A stretch of 64,000 nucleotides of DNA from Kitasatospora gansuensis (GTDB taxonomy: Bacteria; Actinomycetota; Actinomycetes; Streptomycetales; Streptomycetaceae): assembly GCF_014203705.1 (NCBI RefSeq), contig NZ_JACHJR010000001.1, positions 2,356,001 through 2,420,000 of the forward strand, read 5' to 3'. Shown here piece by piece: positions 63,289 to 64,000 of this stretch (positions are counted from its first letter, which is position 1; every line of letters begins with the position of its first letter). The position numbers and the translations under genes are program-made. A model generated the notes under the pieces. The model was given only the letters and a program-made list of their open reading frames with translations, was not told the origin of the DNA and ran no database searches.

Positions 63289-63387
63289 GGGACAGCACCC
63301 TACCGGGGCCCTGGCTCACCGGGCATGTGACGCACACTCAGGGCGCATAACCTTTTGCGCACTCCCCTTCAGCAGGGGCAGCGCACG

Positions 63388-64000
63388 TTACGCAGAGCCG
63401 GGACGCAGCGCGTCAAGTGCCTTGCGCAGCCCCGCGAGCTTGCGTTCCAGGTGTGCCGCCGTGGTGGCGGCCGCGGTGTCGGCTGAGCCGTCGAGCTGCT
63501 TGACCAGTGCCTCGGCCTGCTCCTCCACCGCCGCGAGCCGGGCGGAGAGTTCGCCGAGCACCGGCGTCTCGCCCGCCTCCAGCTGGAGGCGGAGCAGCGC
63601 GGCCTGCTCCTTGAGCTGACAGTTCTTCACGTACAGGTCGACGAAGACCGAGACCTTCGCCCGCAGCACCCACGGGTCGAAGGGCTTGGAGATGTAGTCG
63701 ACCGCGCCGGCCGCGTAGCCGCGGAAGGTGTGGTGCGGCCCGTGGTTGATCGCGGTCAGGAAGATGATCGGGATGTCCCGCGTCCGCTCCCGCCGCTTGA
63801 TGTGCGAGGCGGTCTCGAAGCCGTCCATGCCGGGCATCTGGACGTCCAGCAGGATCACCGCGAAGTCGTCGGTGAGCAGCGCCTTGAGCGCCTCCTCACC
63901 GGACGCGGCCCGGACCAGCGTCTGGTCGAGCGCGGAGAGGATGGCCTCCAGCGCGAGCAGGTTCTCCGGCCGGTCGTCGACCAGGAGGATCTTCGCTTTC
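63388..64000 (-). CDS. osaB: OsaB-like response regulator (N-terminus cut)
   Basis: A leftward frame continuing beyond the window. The visible part starts KAKILLVDDRPENLLALEAI and shows a receiver domain: ILLDVQMPGMDGFE (phosphoacceptor), IIFLTAI, and DYISKPFDPWVL. After it comes a coiled coil (CQLKEQAALLRLQLEAGE, ARLAAVEEQAEALVKQL) and no DNA-binding domain. In S. coelicolor the osmoadaptation regulator OsaB has this layout and lies next to ftsK, which supports the name. Confidence 0.85.
   Translation of the reverse strand, partial: KAKILLVDDRPENLLALEAILSALDQTLVRAASGEEALKALLTDDFAVILLDVQMPGMDGFETASHIKRRERTRDIPIIFLTAINHGPHHTFRGYAAGAVDYISKPFDPWVLRAKVSVFVDLYVKNCQLKEQAALLRLQLEAGETPVLGELSARLAAVEEQAEALVKQLDGSADTAAATTAAHLERKLAGLRKALDALRPGSA

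Noticed and set aside
58192..63330. A 1712-residue plus-strand open frame
   Set aside because: It is the antisense shadow of rimO, the RodZ-like gene and ftsK; its His/Arg/Gly/Val-rich composition matches no family and it lacks a ribosome site.

Overview
The window is high-GC actinobacterial chromosome with very strong third-position G/C bias, many GTG and some TTG starts, and frequent ATGA/GTGA stop-start overlaps. The gene content points to Streptomycetaceae (Streptomyces or Kitasatospora): a conservon (cvnABCD plus two P450s), nrdRJ, clgR, a RelA/SpoT homologue of RshA type, gluABCD beside a two-component system, and an ftsK-osaB end. From memory, the order nrdJ-nrdR-lexA-dinG-siderophore synthetases-hflX-rshA-dapF-miaA-miaB-gluKR-gluABCD-recX-recA-lhr-clgR-cinA-pgsA-rimO-ftsK-osaB runs parallel to the SCO5805 to SCO5749 region of S. 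coelicolor. I could not search databases, so species and orthologue names are inference.

Layout. 1-428: the 5' end of a sugar-type ABC binding lipoprotein, leftward. 675-6125: a leftward conservon operon (cvnA histidine-kinase-like, cvnB roadblock, cvnC DUF742, cvnD GTPase, a CYP157-like P450 without ExxR, a conventional P450), ended by a perfect hairpin at 632-662. 6325-8416: a Clp-N protein and a small HTH protein, divergent from an XRE regulator across two strong palindromes, then a small membrane protein. 8536-10580: a two-gene EACC1/caspase conflict-type module. 10753-15359: nrdR-nrdJ divergent from lexA, with NrdR and SOS boxes. 15445-23048: dinG, and upstream of it a four-gene NRPS-independent siderophore operon of aerobactin-like content. 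23310-24404: a secreted serine protease.

24547-35002: hflX, rshA, dapF, a membrane protein, miaA, a small antitoxin-family protein, a LigB-like protein, miaB and a TAXI binding protein. 35134-40817: a sensor kinase and response regulator (probably GluK-GluR) divergent from gluABCD. 40970-49528: an FAD monooxygenase, RNase Y, recX-recA (SOS box), a secreted HNH nuclease, an AI-2E permease, a DUF3046 protein and a PucR-type regulator. 49785-56272: a subtilisin-like protease divergent from the giant helicase lhr, then a small membrane protein. 56299-64000: clgR, the coupled rimO-pgsA-cinA operon, a RodZ-like protein, ftsK with a small coupled ORF, and an OsaB-like response regulator cut by the window end.

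The most notable accessory content is the EACC1/caspase pair with three C-terminal repeats, the siderophore operon, and six copies (one partial) of a ~117-bp palindrome-ended interspersed element at 24416, 28507, 32298, 35014, 49552 and 49634, all lying just beyond the 3' ends of genes. No rRNA, tRNA, CRISPR array, transposase or phage gene was seen.
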